Of a stretch of 64,000 bases of DNA, positions 32,188 through 43,839 are shown one piece after another. Origin of the DNA: Cercis canadensis. Its lineage: Eukaryota > Streptophyta > Magnoliopsida > Fabales > Fabaceae. A model generated the notes under the pieces. The model made no database searches, was not told the origin of the DNA, and saw only the letters and a list, made by a program, of their open reading frames with translations. The stretch's first letter is position 1, and every line of letters begins with the position of its first letter. The DNA lies in the NCBI GenBank assembly GCA_003255065.1, contig QAOA01002999.1:252970-316969 (forward strand). The letters run 5' to 3'. A program made the position numbers and the translations under genes.

Positions 32188-33377
32188 TGGAATGATGGGT
32201 AAGAAAGGGAACAGAGAAAAGGGAAAGAAAAAGAAAGGAAGAAAGAAAGAATGGAAAAAGGTGATGCTCTATTGCCTAAGGTGGGGGCATTGGAAGAAGA
32301 ATAAAGAGGAAAGAGTAGTTGGAACGCAACTTCATAGCGTTGATCTCATCACTGTGCGTGCTCCCCAAACAGAGATTATAATAAAAGGAGTTGTGAGCTC
32401 TTTCTTTCTTGGCTTGGCTTGATACATTTCCACTTTAACCCAAAGTAACGGTCTGTCATTTGATCATATTCCTTTGTTAATTTTCCCTTCAATTCAGGAA
32501 AGGAAATGATTCATTAGCACACGGATAAGCAATTAGGAAGCAAGCAATTAGGAAGCAAGAATCAATCAACTTAAAATCACCTCAATTTTAGGGAGTTACT
32601 TCCCTTGCATAGGTGAAATTACTCAAATCTCATATTTTCTCACAATGTGAGTCTCATTTAAATTTGGATCATTAAAAAAAATTAGGGATTAAGACACCTA
32701 TGCTTTTTTTTTTTTTTTTCAAATAACTAGCAAGTGCTTGATGCAATTGCAAAATAATCAATATACGTCTCAGTACTTTGTAGTTATTTTACTAAATATG
32801 TAGTATTTTTATAACTAAAATGGTAATAAGGATATGTTACTTCAATTCTATGAGATACTAAATATCATGTGGTCAAGTAGTACTTAAGTCGTCTTAAAAG
32901 TTTGTGGTTCCGTAATCGATTTTAAAGTCGTAGCCAAAATACTAAAAAATACTATTGAGCAAGGCACCAATAACATGTCTAAGAATCCACGAATGAGGAG
33001 ATAAAAACTTACTCAAAAGATTATCTCCACGACACTATTGGCACTTAGATGAGGTTACTCAACTAACCATAGGGCACCAAAAAATCTCCCTTATCTTGTG
33101 TAAAATATTTGATTACTATGCTTTGAGTATATGGTTAATATGTTTAAATATAAACAAAATAATTATATATACAAATAAAATAATCATATATTTCAAGGAG
33201 TATTTTGTGTCATTTTGTAGATGCATCAAACATTTGCAAGGAAAACAATTATTTGATGCACCTGTTGGTTGTATGATCTAAGTAGATTCAATTAAAATCA
33301 TGAGGGTAAACTTCTATAGTCCCAATATTGGTAAGAAAATTTAAGATAAGTGGTGGTGAGTGGTGACTATAAGTTCA
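32188..33377. other. Upstream/intergenic region of the C2H2 gene
   Basis: A purine-rich (GGAAAGAAAGAA)n stretch lies at 32205-32260, in the presumed 5' UTR or promoter of the minus-strand gene. The rest, to 33377, shows nothing recognisable. Confidence 0.5.
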
Positions 33378-33380
33378 TAA

Positions 33381-33902
33381 GGGTTTATTTGGGAGTTAAA
33401 ATTATGGGAAAAGGAAAGGAAAGGAAATAAGTAAATGTGTCAATCTTCTTGTTTGAGAGTTCAAGATTAAAAAAGGAAAGGAAACCAATGGGTAACATCA
33501 AACCTCCACATTCCTTTTGTACTTTTGTGTTCCTTCAATTTGAGAGGTTTGGAGAGGAAAAATGAGTAATTTACTATCTTACATATATTTATTTCTTCAA
33601 ATTCTTTTTCAAACACTATTTAGATAACATTATTAAATTTTATATTAAATATATTTACTTTATAAATAAAGAATAAATTTGTAAATTTATAAATTTTTAT
33701 TTATTTCCTTTCCTTTCTTATTCTCTCTCTTTGCTCATTTTAATCATCCAAACAAGGGAGAGAAAAGTCCCTCCCATTCCCTTCCTTTATTCTTGTATCA
33801 TTCCCCTTCCTTTCTTCTTCAANTTAATCATCCAAACAAAGGAGAGAAAAGTCCCTCCCATTCCCTTCCTTTCTTCTTCAACTTCAACTGCCAAACAAAC
33901 CC
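33381..33902. mobile_element. Tourist/Harbinger-like MITE with an assembly join
   Basis: The termini GGGTTTATTTGGGAGTT and (inverted) GGGTTTGTTTGGCAGTT are flanked by TAA (33378-33380 and 33903-33905), the typical 3-bp target. Near the right end a ~55-bp block (TTAATCATCCAAACAA...) is repeated directly on both sides of a single N at 33823. Inside, AGGAAAGGAAAGGAAAT faces ATTTCCTTTCCTTTC. Confidence 0.65.
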
Positions 33903-33905
33903 TAA

Positions 33906-36123
33906 CACTATTCAATATATTAAATTATATCAATTTGGTGAACAGTCATCCTGCGTTAGTTAAAATGGATGACTTACGCGTGACATGTTTTATTTAATTA
34001 AGGTAATTGTGTGCCTATTAGCTTTTATATATTGCTTCCACTAGATATAGCTTTGCACGACATTAGGATCAAGGAAGTTTTGTTTTTTTCTCTGTTGGAA
34101 TCTCAGGTGTTCAAAGATGTTTTTTACCTCTTCTTAAATTCTAACCATATTCCTAATGTATTTAAATCTCCTAAAGTTAAATTGATATGATTTTTTAATT
34201 CATGGTTGAATTCAAAGACTCAACATTTAAGTGGAAATTTATCTATAATCAGCTTTATTTAGGAATTTTGTATTACTTTTTATTAGATAACATTGGATCG
34301 GATTTTTTTTTAGGATTTATTTGAAGTTTTTAACAATCTGAGGAATCATGTATGTTAATGATTCTCAACTCAAGTAAGCAAGAAAGGAATTTTGAGAAAT
34401 TAGATTGGGAATGTAATGGCAATCCTTGTTGGAGTGTTTGGATTTGTTATGAATGAAATGACTCTCGATCTAGCAATTAAATTTTGACTATCTTGTCTTT
34501 TCTTTATTTATATTCTTTAATTTTATGTGATATGTGAAATTAACATGAAATGCATCAATGTAAAAGAAGTGAAAATAAAATATATGGAAATAAAATCAAA
34601 ATTAATTTATTTCTAGTAACTTTGAATGGTAATTTCAATCAATCAAACTATTTTCCTTATTAAACATAGAATCTCCATTTTACTCACTACAGTCATCAAT
34701 GGAATCATCATTTTGTGGCTCATAGCAACTAGCAAAGGTCAGACTTTAATTTTTTTTTCAATAATAAAAAGTCTAGGGTGATCAGGGGAGATTATTCAAT
34801 TTTAAAGTCAATGCATGGTACTGACATTAACGAGAACTTACAGTGATACTTATAGATTACCTACTAAAAGGAGACGACTAGCAATGAGATTCGAACCTAA
34901 ACCTTACAAGTGAAGTGCTTCAATCCTTACTAGCTGAATTAACTCGTCAATAATAGTAGATTATATTAAGGAAAAGCCAAGTGTACTGATAGATCAGATT
35001 TTAATTTTGAGTGCTAAGAAACTCTCCAATTTTATAGCCTCGTACAGGAAATTAAATTTTCTAATCAAGTAGCAACTATATGACACATGACCTAGGTGTA
35101 AAATAATCAAAACTTGATTCCACCCAAAAAAAAAAAAAAATCAAAACTGGATGTCAACATTTTGACATTTCAAGAAAGCACACAAATGATGCTTGGCATG
35201 TGAAGATCATTAGAACCAGCTTCAGTCTCAGATGATGAATTGATGATCTATGAACTGCAGAGACTTTAGTATCTTTAATTTAGGAAAAGAATATTTTAAT
35301 TCATGTTATTTCCAATATATGACAAGGACGTGGGTTTCTCACGTGCATAGTTCCTTATTAAGCGCTTGATCCATTGGATAATCAATTTCATATTTCACAT
35401 AAAATAGTTAATACTGATGCAAACTGCAATAAAATATCTCACATTATATTCTTTTGTCAATGAGAATCCAAGAGATTGTCTACTCTTTTATAATTTTCCT
35501 TTTGAAGATTCGTTTCGTACACACTACACACATGGCTTTGTCTCTCATTGCCTGTTTTTGGATTAGATGTTTATCAATTTCTATATTTATATTCGTTTTG
35601 AGTTATAAGTGAAATCCTTTTCAAGAATTACCGTGTATAAGATTAAGTACACACAACGTATCTAATCTAAGTATCTCCCAAAGATTAACGACTTAGGTTC
35701 GAGTCTTTACTTTTTTATATCCACAGCTAAAATATCTAGTTCTATTTGATGAAATCACAAGGGTTTGGCCAAAGATAAAGATGTAATAGGTTCATTCAAA
35801 CTAGCTAAAATTTGAATCCTGGAGCTAGCACATTTGGAAAATTTTCCCTTAAATGCATTGGGGCAATATAAGGGGTGCACCCTTAAAATTGTCCAAGAAT
35901 TAATTTAGTCTCGGTATACGAAAACTAACTCAAGAATATCTTTACCGTTAAAATTAAAAGCTCTCATTGATGACATAATAATAAAAAATTACCATGTATA
36001 AGATATACATAAAGAATTGAAATGGAACTCATATTTTAGGGGATCTAGATTCACACTCAAAATCACATACATGATGCTTATTGATATCTGTCCAGTGTAG
36101 TATCCTTGGCACAAAGACAAACC
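33906..36123. other. Intergenic, no gene seen
   Basis: AT-rich throughout. A decayed SINE-like block lies at about 34850-34950; the rest is unassigned. Confidence 0.5.
34850..34955 (-). repeat. Decayed tRNA-related SINE-like fragment
   Basis: On the minus strand TTAATTCAGCTAGTAAGG (box A-like) is followed 27 bp later by GGTTTAGGTTCGAATCTC (box B-like). This is the same spacing and text style as the head of the SINE at 43638. No target duplication identified. Confidence 0.5.
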
Positions 36124-36128
36124 TTCCT

Positions 36129-36385
36129 TGAGAAATCCAAATGCAATGCAAAACAAGAACAAGAAGAGAGAAACGTGATAGAGAAGATGGGAAAGCTTTT
36201 CTGTATATTCATCAATCTAAGGAGTACAATGCACCAACTGTGCTTTATATCAAAGAAAAGAAATGCCACGTAGGACAGTTAACTAACTAACCAGTAACTG
36301 CTAATTAACTATAGTTAACAGACTAACTATGATAGCTAACTAACTAAACTAATCTAGTTACACTGGTTATAAATAATTTTGTACA
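36129..36385 (-). repeat. 3' LTR of copia element 2
   Basis: 257 bp; the minus strand starts TGTACAAAATTATTTATAAC and ends GGATTTCTCA. The PPT AACTTGAGGGGAGGA (minus strand of 36386-36400) lies next to it. Confidence 0.93.
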
Positions 36386-36400
36386 TCCTCCCCTCAAGTT
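36386..36400 (-). other. Polypurine tract of copia element 2
   Basis: The minus strand reads AACTTGAGGGGAGGA directly before the 3' LTR. Confidence 0.8.
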
Positions 36401-36456
36401 GGAGCATGGGAATGATGGAAATCAACCAAGCCCAACTTGGAAATAATGGAATTAAA

Positions 36457-39400
36457 TTAAGGGCTAGCAAGATTCTTAGTGAACACATCTGCAAGTTGAT
36501 CATTGGTGGAAATGTGGTGAGGAAGAATAAAATCTGCCTTAAGCTTGTTTCGGACCAAGTGGCAATCGATTTTTAGATGCTTGGTGCGCTCATGGAAAAC
36601 AGGATTGACAGTAATGTGTAAAGCAACTAGATTATCACACCAAAGAGGAATAGGCAAGGGAAAACTAATGTGAAAATCCTGTCAAATGTAGCTAATCCAT
36701 TGTAATTCACACACAGTAGTAGCCAAGCTTCGATATTCTGCTTCTGTAGAAGACCTACTCACTGTGGTTTGTTTCTTGGTTTTCCATGAAATGAGAGAAG
36801 ATTCGAGAGAGACACAATATCCAATAATGGAACGTCGAGTGTCTTTGCAAGCTGCCCAGTCAGCATCACAATAAGCCACAAGGGTAAAATCATTGGCAAA
36901 AAGGAAGAATAAACCTCTGGAAGGAGTTCCTTTAAGGTACTTAAGGACATGAATGACTCCATTCCAATGAGCTTGAGTAGGAGACTAGAGGTACTGACTG
37001 AGTTGCTGCACTGCATGAGTGATGTCAGGCCTAGTTAAATTGAGATACAATAAGCGGCCAACCATTCTACGATATTTCTCTGGTGCAAGCAATGGAGCAC
37101 CATCAGAAGAAAAATGCTACCCTTTAGGCAAAGCAGTGGCAGTAAGCTTGGCTCTAAGCAAACCAGCATTGCTCAAAATGTCTAGCACATATTTCCTTTG
37201 GTTAACATAAGTACTAGTGGTGCCTCAGGCAATATCCAGGCCCAAAAAATACTTGGCATGCCCCATGTCCTTGATAGTAAATGAGTCATGGAGAAATTGT
37301 TTCACCTGCTGAATCTCATGTTCATGAGTACCAATGACAAGAACATCATCAACATAAACCAGTAAAGCCAAGAAGGAAGTGGAAGTATGCATGGTAAACA
37401 AACAATGATCATGAGCACTCTGTGTGAATCCATAAGTTTGAAGTTTAGTAGAAAATTCAAGGTTCCATTGGCGAGATGCCTGCTTGAGACCATAAAGGGA
37501 TCTTTTTAAAAGACAAACCTCATGAGGCTGAGCTTTTGCATAACCCTGAGGAGGTTGCATATAGACCTCTTCATCTAAATAGCCATGCATAAATGCATTA
37601 TTGATGTCTAATTGATACAAACCCTAATTTTTTGCAGTGACAATAGCCAAGAAGATGCGGACAGTGACATGTTTAGCCACTGGAGAGAAACTGTCCTTAT
37701 AGTGAACTCCCTCAATTTGATGGTAACCTTTGGCAACCAATCTTGCTTTGTATCTGTAAATGGTACCATCAGCTAAATACTTCACTTTATACACCCATTT
37801 TGAGCCAATGGCTTTCTTGCCAGGAAGCAAAGAGACTAAGGTCCAAGTATGATTGGATTCTAAGGCCTGCAGTTCTTTGTCCATGGCCTCGATCCACTTT
37901 TCATTCTTGCTTGCATGATAGTATGAACTAGGTTCCGAAACAGAAGACACATTTGCAAGAAAAGACATGTAGGTATTAGTAAAAATAGGTGATTGATGGT
38001 AAGGAAAAGTGGGTGGTGTATAACCTGAGTAGCCTGGGGGTATATCTGTAGGTGAAGCATGTATAACAGTCAGTAAATCTGAAGGGAGAAAGACATTAGA
38101 GACAAAATCTGACATCCATGTTGGTTTTAACTTTGGTCAAGTGCTATGTCTTAACACAGGGAGAAGGATCTCAGGAGGCATAGCAGGAGGGATAGAATTC
38201 AAAGTGGGAATATCATCTGGAATAGGTTCTTATGGGGTAGATTCAATAACAAGAGGAGGTGTAGGGGAAACAGAAGGAGATGGCACAAGGATAGGGTCAG
38301 TGACAACATAATCATCAAAGGGAATAGGAAGAGAAAGTGTACTGCTATTAAGTGGAAGATTTGGAAAAGGAAAGTGATTTTCATGAAAAAGAACATATCG
38401 AGAAGTGTAGAGTTGATGAGAATTTAAATCATAAACCCTATAAACCTTTTAACCTGTGACATATCCTAGAAAAATACATCTAGAGGCCTTGACTTCAAAT
38501 TTGTCTTTATGAGGTTGAGTGTTGGTGGCATAGCATAAGCAACCAAAGCACTTAAGGAGATTGTAATTTGGTTTTTTATTATGTAATATTTCATAAGGAG
38601 TGCTCCAATTCATAAAACTAGTAGGTAATCTATTTATGATGTATGCTGCCATTAAAAGAGAGTGGCCCCATAATTTTAAAGGCAAATGTGCTTGAAACAT
38701 AAGGGCTCGAGCAATCTGTAAAATGTGTTTATGCTTTCTTTCACCTATGCCATTCTGCTAAGGAGTATAGACACAACTTTTGTGGTGTAAAATACCCAAG
38801 TGAGATAAAAAGGATTGGCATTCATTGCTTGTAAACTCAGTGCCATTATCTGTCCTGATGCACTTAATTTGTTTTTGAAACTGAGTTTGTATCATTGTGA
38901 AAAAGGTTTACAAAGTCTGAAGAGTTTGATGCTTATGTCTAAGTAAGAAAATCCATGTAGCTCTACTATGATCATCTACCACAATAAGCATATAGTGTGC
39001 CCCTGTGAGAGAAGCAGTCCTGTAAGGCCCCTATATGTCTATATGCAGAAGATCAAAAATAGAAGTTGATTTGGCAGTACTAAGGGGAAAATATAATATG
39101 TGTTGTTTGGACTTGTGACAAATGTCACAAGGTGAAAAGAGAATGGTATCGATGACTTTTAAGAAAGGAATGTGTTGTAGAGCCTTTAAAGAAGCATGGC
39201 CAAGTTTGTTGTGCCACAAAAAATCAGGAAATTTATTTAAAACAGCAGTAGGAGTACAAGGAATGTCAACTGAAGTACAAATTGAATCACAAGGGGATTT
39301 ATCTAAATCAAACTATTTATTACAAGGAATGGAAGAGACAGGAATGTTAAAAGATGATTTGTCTAAAACATACAAATTTCCAATCACTCTACCAACTGCT

Positions 39401-40690
39401 AGAACAATTTCAGTCTGTTGGTCCTGCAAAATGCACTTATCAGAATGAAAAACAAACTGAATGTGAGCAGTTTTGGAAAGTTTCCTCACTAATAGGAGGT
39501 TAAACTTGAAGCTAAGGATATAGAGAGCATCAGTTAGAGTAAGAGTGGGGCTAAGTGGCACATCACCTATTTGATGAACAAGTTTAATTGATCCATCAGG
39601 TAGGAAAACTGGTGTGGTATGTATTACTGGTTTTGGGTGAGAAAGAAGTTGGGGGTTAATGCACATGTGATTTGATGCTCCTGTGTCTACTATCCAAGTT
39701 CTAGGATCAATACTACCAGTAGAATGTAAAGCATAATGAAGTGCTAGAAGAAAAATGTTACCTGCGAAGTCCTCAAAGTGTGCAAAATGAACCTGATTCC
39801 CTTCAAATCCTGCCTTTCCCTTCATCAACTTTGACAACTCTTGTTGAATCATTTCTGCCAAAGATGCTCTTTGATTAGTGTGTGGCCCAGCATCACAATC
39901 CATGTTGACATCCAAAGGACTGTCTGCCAAATTAGTCACATACTTTCCTCCTGTAGCCTGACTTCGTTGATCCTTGAGGTCCTTATACCAGTCTGGATAT
40001 CCATGCAATTTAAAGCATGTATCCTTAGTGTGACCACCCATGTTACAATGAGCACAAGTCAGTTTGTCATATTTTTCATTCTTTCTATCAGTGTAGTTTG
40101 TTTTCTTGTGGTTTCCCTTGCTACCACCAGATCCTCTTCCCATAGGTGTCTTCACAAACATTGTTGAGTTCTCAACCTTTCCTACTAGATTAAGATGAAC
40201 CTCCCTTTGTTTCTCAATTCTCAAGATCATTGAATAAGCTTTGTTGACTGAAGGCAAGGGGTCCATGACCAAAACTTGGTTCCGCACATGATCAAAATCA
40301 TCACTGAGTGCCATAAAAAATTGCAGCAATTTGTTTGAATGAGATAGATCAGAAACCTTCTTGGTGACACCACACACACAGTTCTTACAAGTACACTGTG
40401 GTATTGGTTGTACACAAATCAATTCATCCCATAATTTCTTCAATTTTTTGAAATATTGCACCACTAATTGGTTTTCTTGAGAAATAGTGTTTATTTCTCT
40501 TTGGATTTGGTAAATTTGTGGTCCATTTGCTTCACCAAAACATTCTTCTAATTCTAACCAAAGCTCTCTAGCAATTGAAGCATAGAGAAAAGCTTCTACT
40601 ATTTCCTTAGAGACAGAATTTATAATCCATGATCTAATCATGCAATCCACCCTAAGCCACTAATCATAATCAGTAGACTATTCTTCAGGC
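36457..40690 (-). pseudogene. Copia gag-pol, one frame with many nonsense codons
   Basis: All open pieces share one register. Gag (from above 40650) ends in zinc knuckle CAHCNMGGHTKDTC. Protease is WIVDTGASNHM. Integrase starts LWHNKLGHASLK, then CDICHKSKQ, with IRTDNGTEF and the NGIGERKHKH block. RT has [43 protein letters not shown] and LVYVDDVLVIG. RNase H has AYCDADWAACKDTRRSIIGYC and ends [20 protein letters not shown]. More than ten TAG/TAA/TGA codons interrupt it. Several sit where the family has Gln or Trp, for instance TAG just before the QNGIGERKH block and after the LLHIDI segment. Frameshifts were not seen. Confidence 0.93.
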
Positions 40691-40990
40691 ATCACACACC
40701 TTCCATCGATGAATCTGAGCTTCACCTTTGCTCCTAAGACAATCTTAATTGACCTACTCCAAGATAGATAATTGTTCCTGTCAAGGAGGTTGTGACAAGC
40801 AGCATTCATGGATGATCTGGACTTGCCAAAGCCATAGGATCTCCATTGAAGTTGCTCATCAGTTCCCTGTGTGATGTTGTAGTTCCAAATTCCATTGTTT
40901 CAACAGAATTGAAAGAAAAACAGAGGAATTTCCACAATCATTCTTCAAAGGATCAGTAGAAAGGAGTTACAGGCAAATCTAAAATTATTT

Positions 40991-41002
40991 GCTCTGATAC
41001 CA
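40991..41002 (-). other. Primer-binding site of copia element 2
   Basis: The minus strand TGGTATCAGAGC lies directly after the 5' LTR; complementary to initiator tRNA-Met. Confidence 0.9.
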
Positions 41003-41283
41003 TGAGAAATCCAAATGAAGTGCAGAACAAGAACAAGAAGAGAGAAACGTGACAGAGAAGATAGGAAAGCTTTTCTGTATATTCATCAATCTAAGGAGTA
41101 CAATGCACCAGCTGTGCTTTATATCAAAGAAAAGAAATGCCAAGTAGGACAATTAACTAACTAACCAGTACCTGCTAATTAACTATAGTTAATAGACTAA
41201 CTATGTCAATAGTTAACAGACTAACTATGATAGCTAACTAACTAAACTAATCTAGTTACACTGGTTATAAATAATTTTGTACA
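41003..41283 (-). repeat. 5' LTR of copia element 2
   Basis: 281 bp; differs from the left LTR mainly by the 24-bp internal tandem duplication at about 41192-41222. Confidence 0.93.
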
Positions 41284-41324
41284 TTCATGTCCTTGAAGGA
41301 CAATGAGAAGTATTTATCTTTGAG

Positions 41325-41953
41325 AATGACAAACCGAGACACGAACACAGCCATGACACATGTCCGACATGCGTACGGACGTGTCCAAATAAAAACATAA
41401 TTTTTTTGGCTCGAACACACGGCTAACATGGATTGGACACATGGACACGGTTTGCCATTTTTTCCACTTTTTTTAGAGAGAAAAAAAAAGTTTTTTTTTT
41501 TTTAAAAAAAAGGATAACTTGAAAGAGTTTGAATACGACTCTTCATTTTGTTTCCTTAAGAACTTGGGTTTTGTCAAAATACCTCTCACTTGATGAACTA
41601 GAAATAGAGGCCATGATTTTTACTGATGATGGAGATAAGAATTATTATGAAGAGGCTATTGAGGCCAATCAACAAGATTAGCAGACTTTAATCTTTTTGC
41701 TTGTATGTAGTAAATATGTTAAGGAAGAGATAGATAAGAATGAATATATGATATCTCTTGACTGTTTTTTGTTGTGAAGGGATGTATTAGAATAACTTGG
41801 TAATATTTCTTATAATTGTATTTATTTTGGAAGGGATATTAATATTTCATACAGATGAAGTTCATGTCCCTTTTTTTAGTAAAGGAATATGATGTAAATA
41901 TTTAATCTTTGGATAAAATATGAATATATTTAGAATTATGTTTGTGTTGTTTG

Positions 41954-41990
<37 letters not shown>

Positions 41991-42070
41991 GTGTGGTATC
42001 CTGTGTGTTTTAGAATTTTCCATGTCTCATGTCATGTCATGTCCTGTGTCTTGTGTCTGTGCTTCCTAGA
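41325..42070. repeat. MITE-like element with ACACGGACAC-rich ends
   Basis: The left end is rich in GAGACACGAACACAG, GACACATGTCC and GGACACATGGACACGG. The right end (GTCATGTCCTGTGTCTTGTG, TGTCTGTGCTTC) is roughly its inverse. An (AT)n run lies at 41959-41986. The same terminal vocabulary occurs in the element inside PHT4;1 intron 3 (53545-54033). No coding sequence; no TSD fixed. Confidence 0.6.
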
Positions 42071-43616
42071 TGCTGAATGAGTAATTATGCTAGTGTGCTA
42101 CTCTATAAACACTAGTTAAGTTGAAACTACGATTAACAAAATTTAAACCTGATAAAAAAAAGTTTAAGTGGGTTAAATTTAGTTTAGATTTGTGTCGATA
42201 GTAGAATATGCAACAGTTTAACTCTAATTAATATGGTAATAGTATTACTTTGTGTAAGTCATTGCATAATTGTCAGGTAGTTGCATTGTGTGTTGTTGGA
42301 AATATTTGAAGAGGATCATTTGAGCTATTATTTTTAGTTATGAAAGAATGAGTTTTGTAGATGACTAATGTTGTTTCCACCTATATGTCTCACTACTTCT
42401 TGATACTACTAATCTGCCCCATAAATTTAATATTGGACCCATTTAAACTAAAACTAAACACACTTAAATCTTCTATGTTCAATTCAGGTTTTATACTACT
42501 AATTTACTATTCTTTTTAAGTGGTGGGATGAACATTTCTCTTTGTAGATATCATTTTTTTTCTTTAATATTTATATTTTTTACCTAATTTTTATTGGAAG
42601 GGGTAGAGATTGGAAATTTCAGAGATGCATGAAACCAAGGCAAACGTACGAATCCCATAGTTTTAATCTGGTCTTGCAGGCGTAACTTGGAACCTTCAAT
42701 CTTGACAATTTATCTCTGTTTTTTATGTAATCACAATGTGTCTCAGCATTACTAAACAGACCACTCGTCTGTGTTTTAAGCACGTCTTCTCTGCCTGAAT
42801 ACACATATGGGAGCTACTGAGATTCTCAAGTGCTTTTGAGTTTAAAAGACAGAAAATTTGCAAGGTTTAGTATATAACCCTCGAAAACTTTTGGAAGAGT
42901 TTATTGGTATGTAGAGGCTAGATGCAGAAACTGCCAAAATGCCTACTAAATATTACTTCACTATGGTGATGGCACAATTGTTGAGAGCTTCATAAATAGT
43001 TTAGTTACATAGAGATTCAATAATAGTTTATAATTTTGTGGTAGTTGTTTAGCTAACTATTTTGTTTGAATCCTGCTACACAACTTTTTTGTTCATAAGA
43101 AGATTCAAACCGAAGAAAAAAAAAAAAGAGATTAGTCTTATGATTAAGAGCATATTTCATTAAACTAGAGCTCTTCCTTGATAGTTAGCTTGAATTGTAC
43201 TTATCAATTGTACTTATAGATGCAATTAGCTTGAATTTGCTTACAACATAGACTTTTAACTTAAACTTTGATTAGACGTGTGATTTTTCTCTAATCTTAT
43301 CTCTGGTTCACCTAAACCCAACCTAATAATGGTACGGGGCCACTTAAATTGAAGATGCTAAGATGCTTGAATTAATAAGATAAAATGGTATGTTTTATAT
43401 TGTGCGATTTGTTTTTTTTTTAAAAAAAAAAATTGTAACTTTTTGTCTTAAACGTGTACGGTTTTTAAAATACTCAAAACAAAATAAGGTACAACCAAAT
43501 TTTAGAAAAAAAATTACAATTTTTTTTTGTAGAATTTTTAAAAATTCACAAAGATTATAACATTTTGTAAAAATAAAAGAAAAAAGAAAGCTAGAAATTG
43601 TATAGGTGTGTAGTTT
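42071..43616. other. Intergenic, no gene seen
   Basis: AT-rich, with small ORFs lacking recognisable domains. The stretch 42600-42830 is less AT-rich but not identified. Confidence 0.5.
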
Positions 43617-43637
43617 TTTTTTTTTTTTCATATATAT

Positions 43638-43815
43638 TTTTTTGGTTACCCACCGGTGTCCGGGCTTCGCTCGACTAATCCGGTTTCGAGCCGGGAAGGA
43701 CCACAAGGGCGGTAAAGCTCTCCCAACATACGCAGCTGCATTCCCAAGGGCTCGAACCTAAGACCTTTGGTTAAGCTAGAACAGCCCCTTACCAGCTGAT
43801 CTACACGTTTGTTGG
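43638..43815 (-). mobile_element. tRNA-derived SINE (Au-like), well preserved
   Basis: Read on the minus strand: head GTGTAGATCAGCTGGTAAGG with box A TAGATCAGCTGG; box B GGTTCGAGCCC about 35 bp later; then a body with GAGAGCTTTACCGCCC, CCGGATTAGTCGAGCG and GGACACCGGTGGGTAACC at the tail. It is flanked by a ~21-bp direct repeat made of a T run plus CATATATAT (43617-43637 and 43816-43836). Transcription would be by Pol III from the internal boxes. The family name is from memory; the tRNA-like boxes are seen directly. Confidence 0.8.
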
Positions 43816-43839
43816 TTTTTTTTTTTTCATATATATATA

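Larger units (their letters stand above)
36129..41283 (-). mobile_element. Ty1/copia LTR retrotransposon (element 2)
   Basis: The LTRs are 36129-36385 and 41003-41283. They share about 96% of bases by eye, but the right one carries an extra 24-bp tandem duplication (AGTTAACAGACTAACTATG-type). The flanks TTCCT (36124-36128) and TTCAT (41284-41288) differ at one base. The PBS, single-frame gag-pol and PPT are all in place. The coding frame is continuous in register from about 40690 to 36457, interrupted only by stop codons. Confidence 0.95.

Noticed and set aside
43638..43815. Functional tRNA gene
   Set aside because: Box A and B are present, but there is no cloverleaf acceptor pairing and a long non-tRNA body follows; a SINE fits better.
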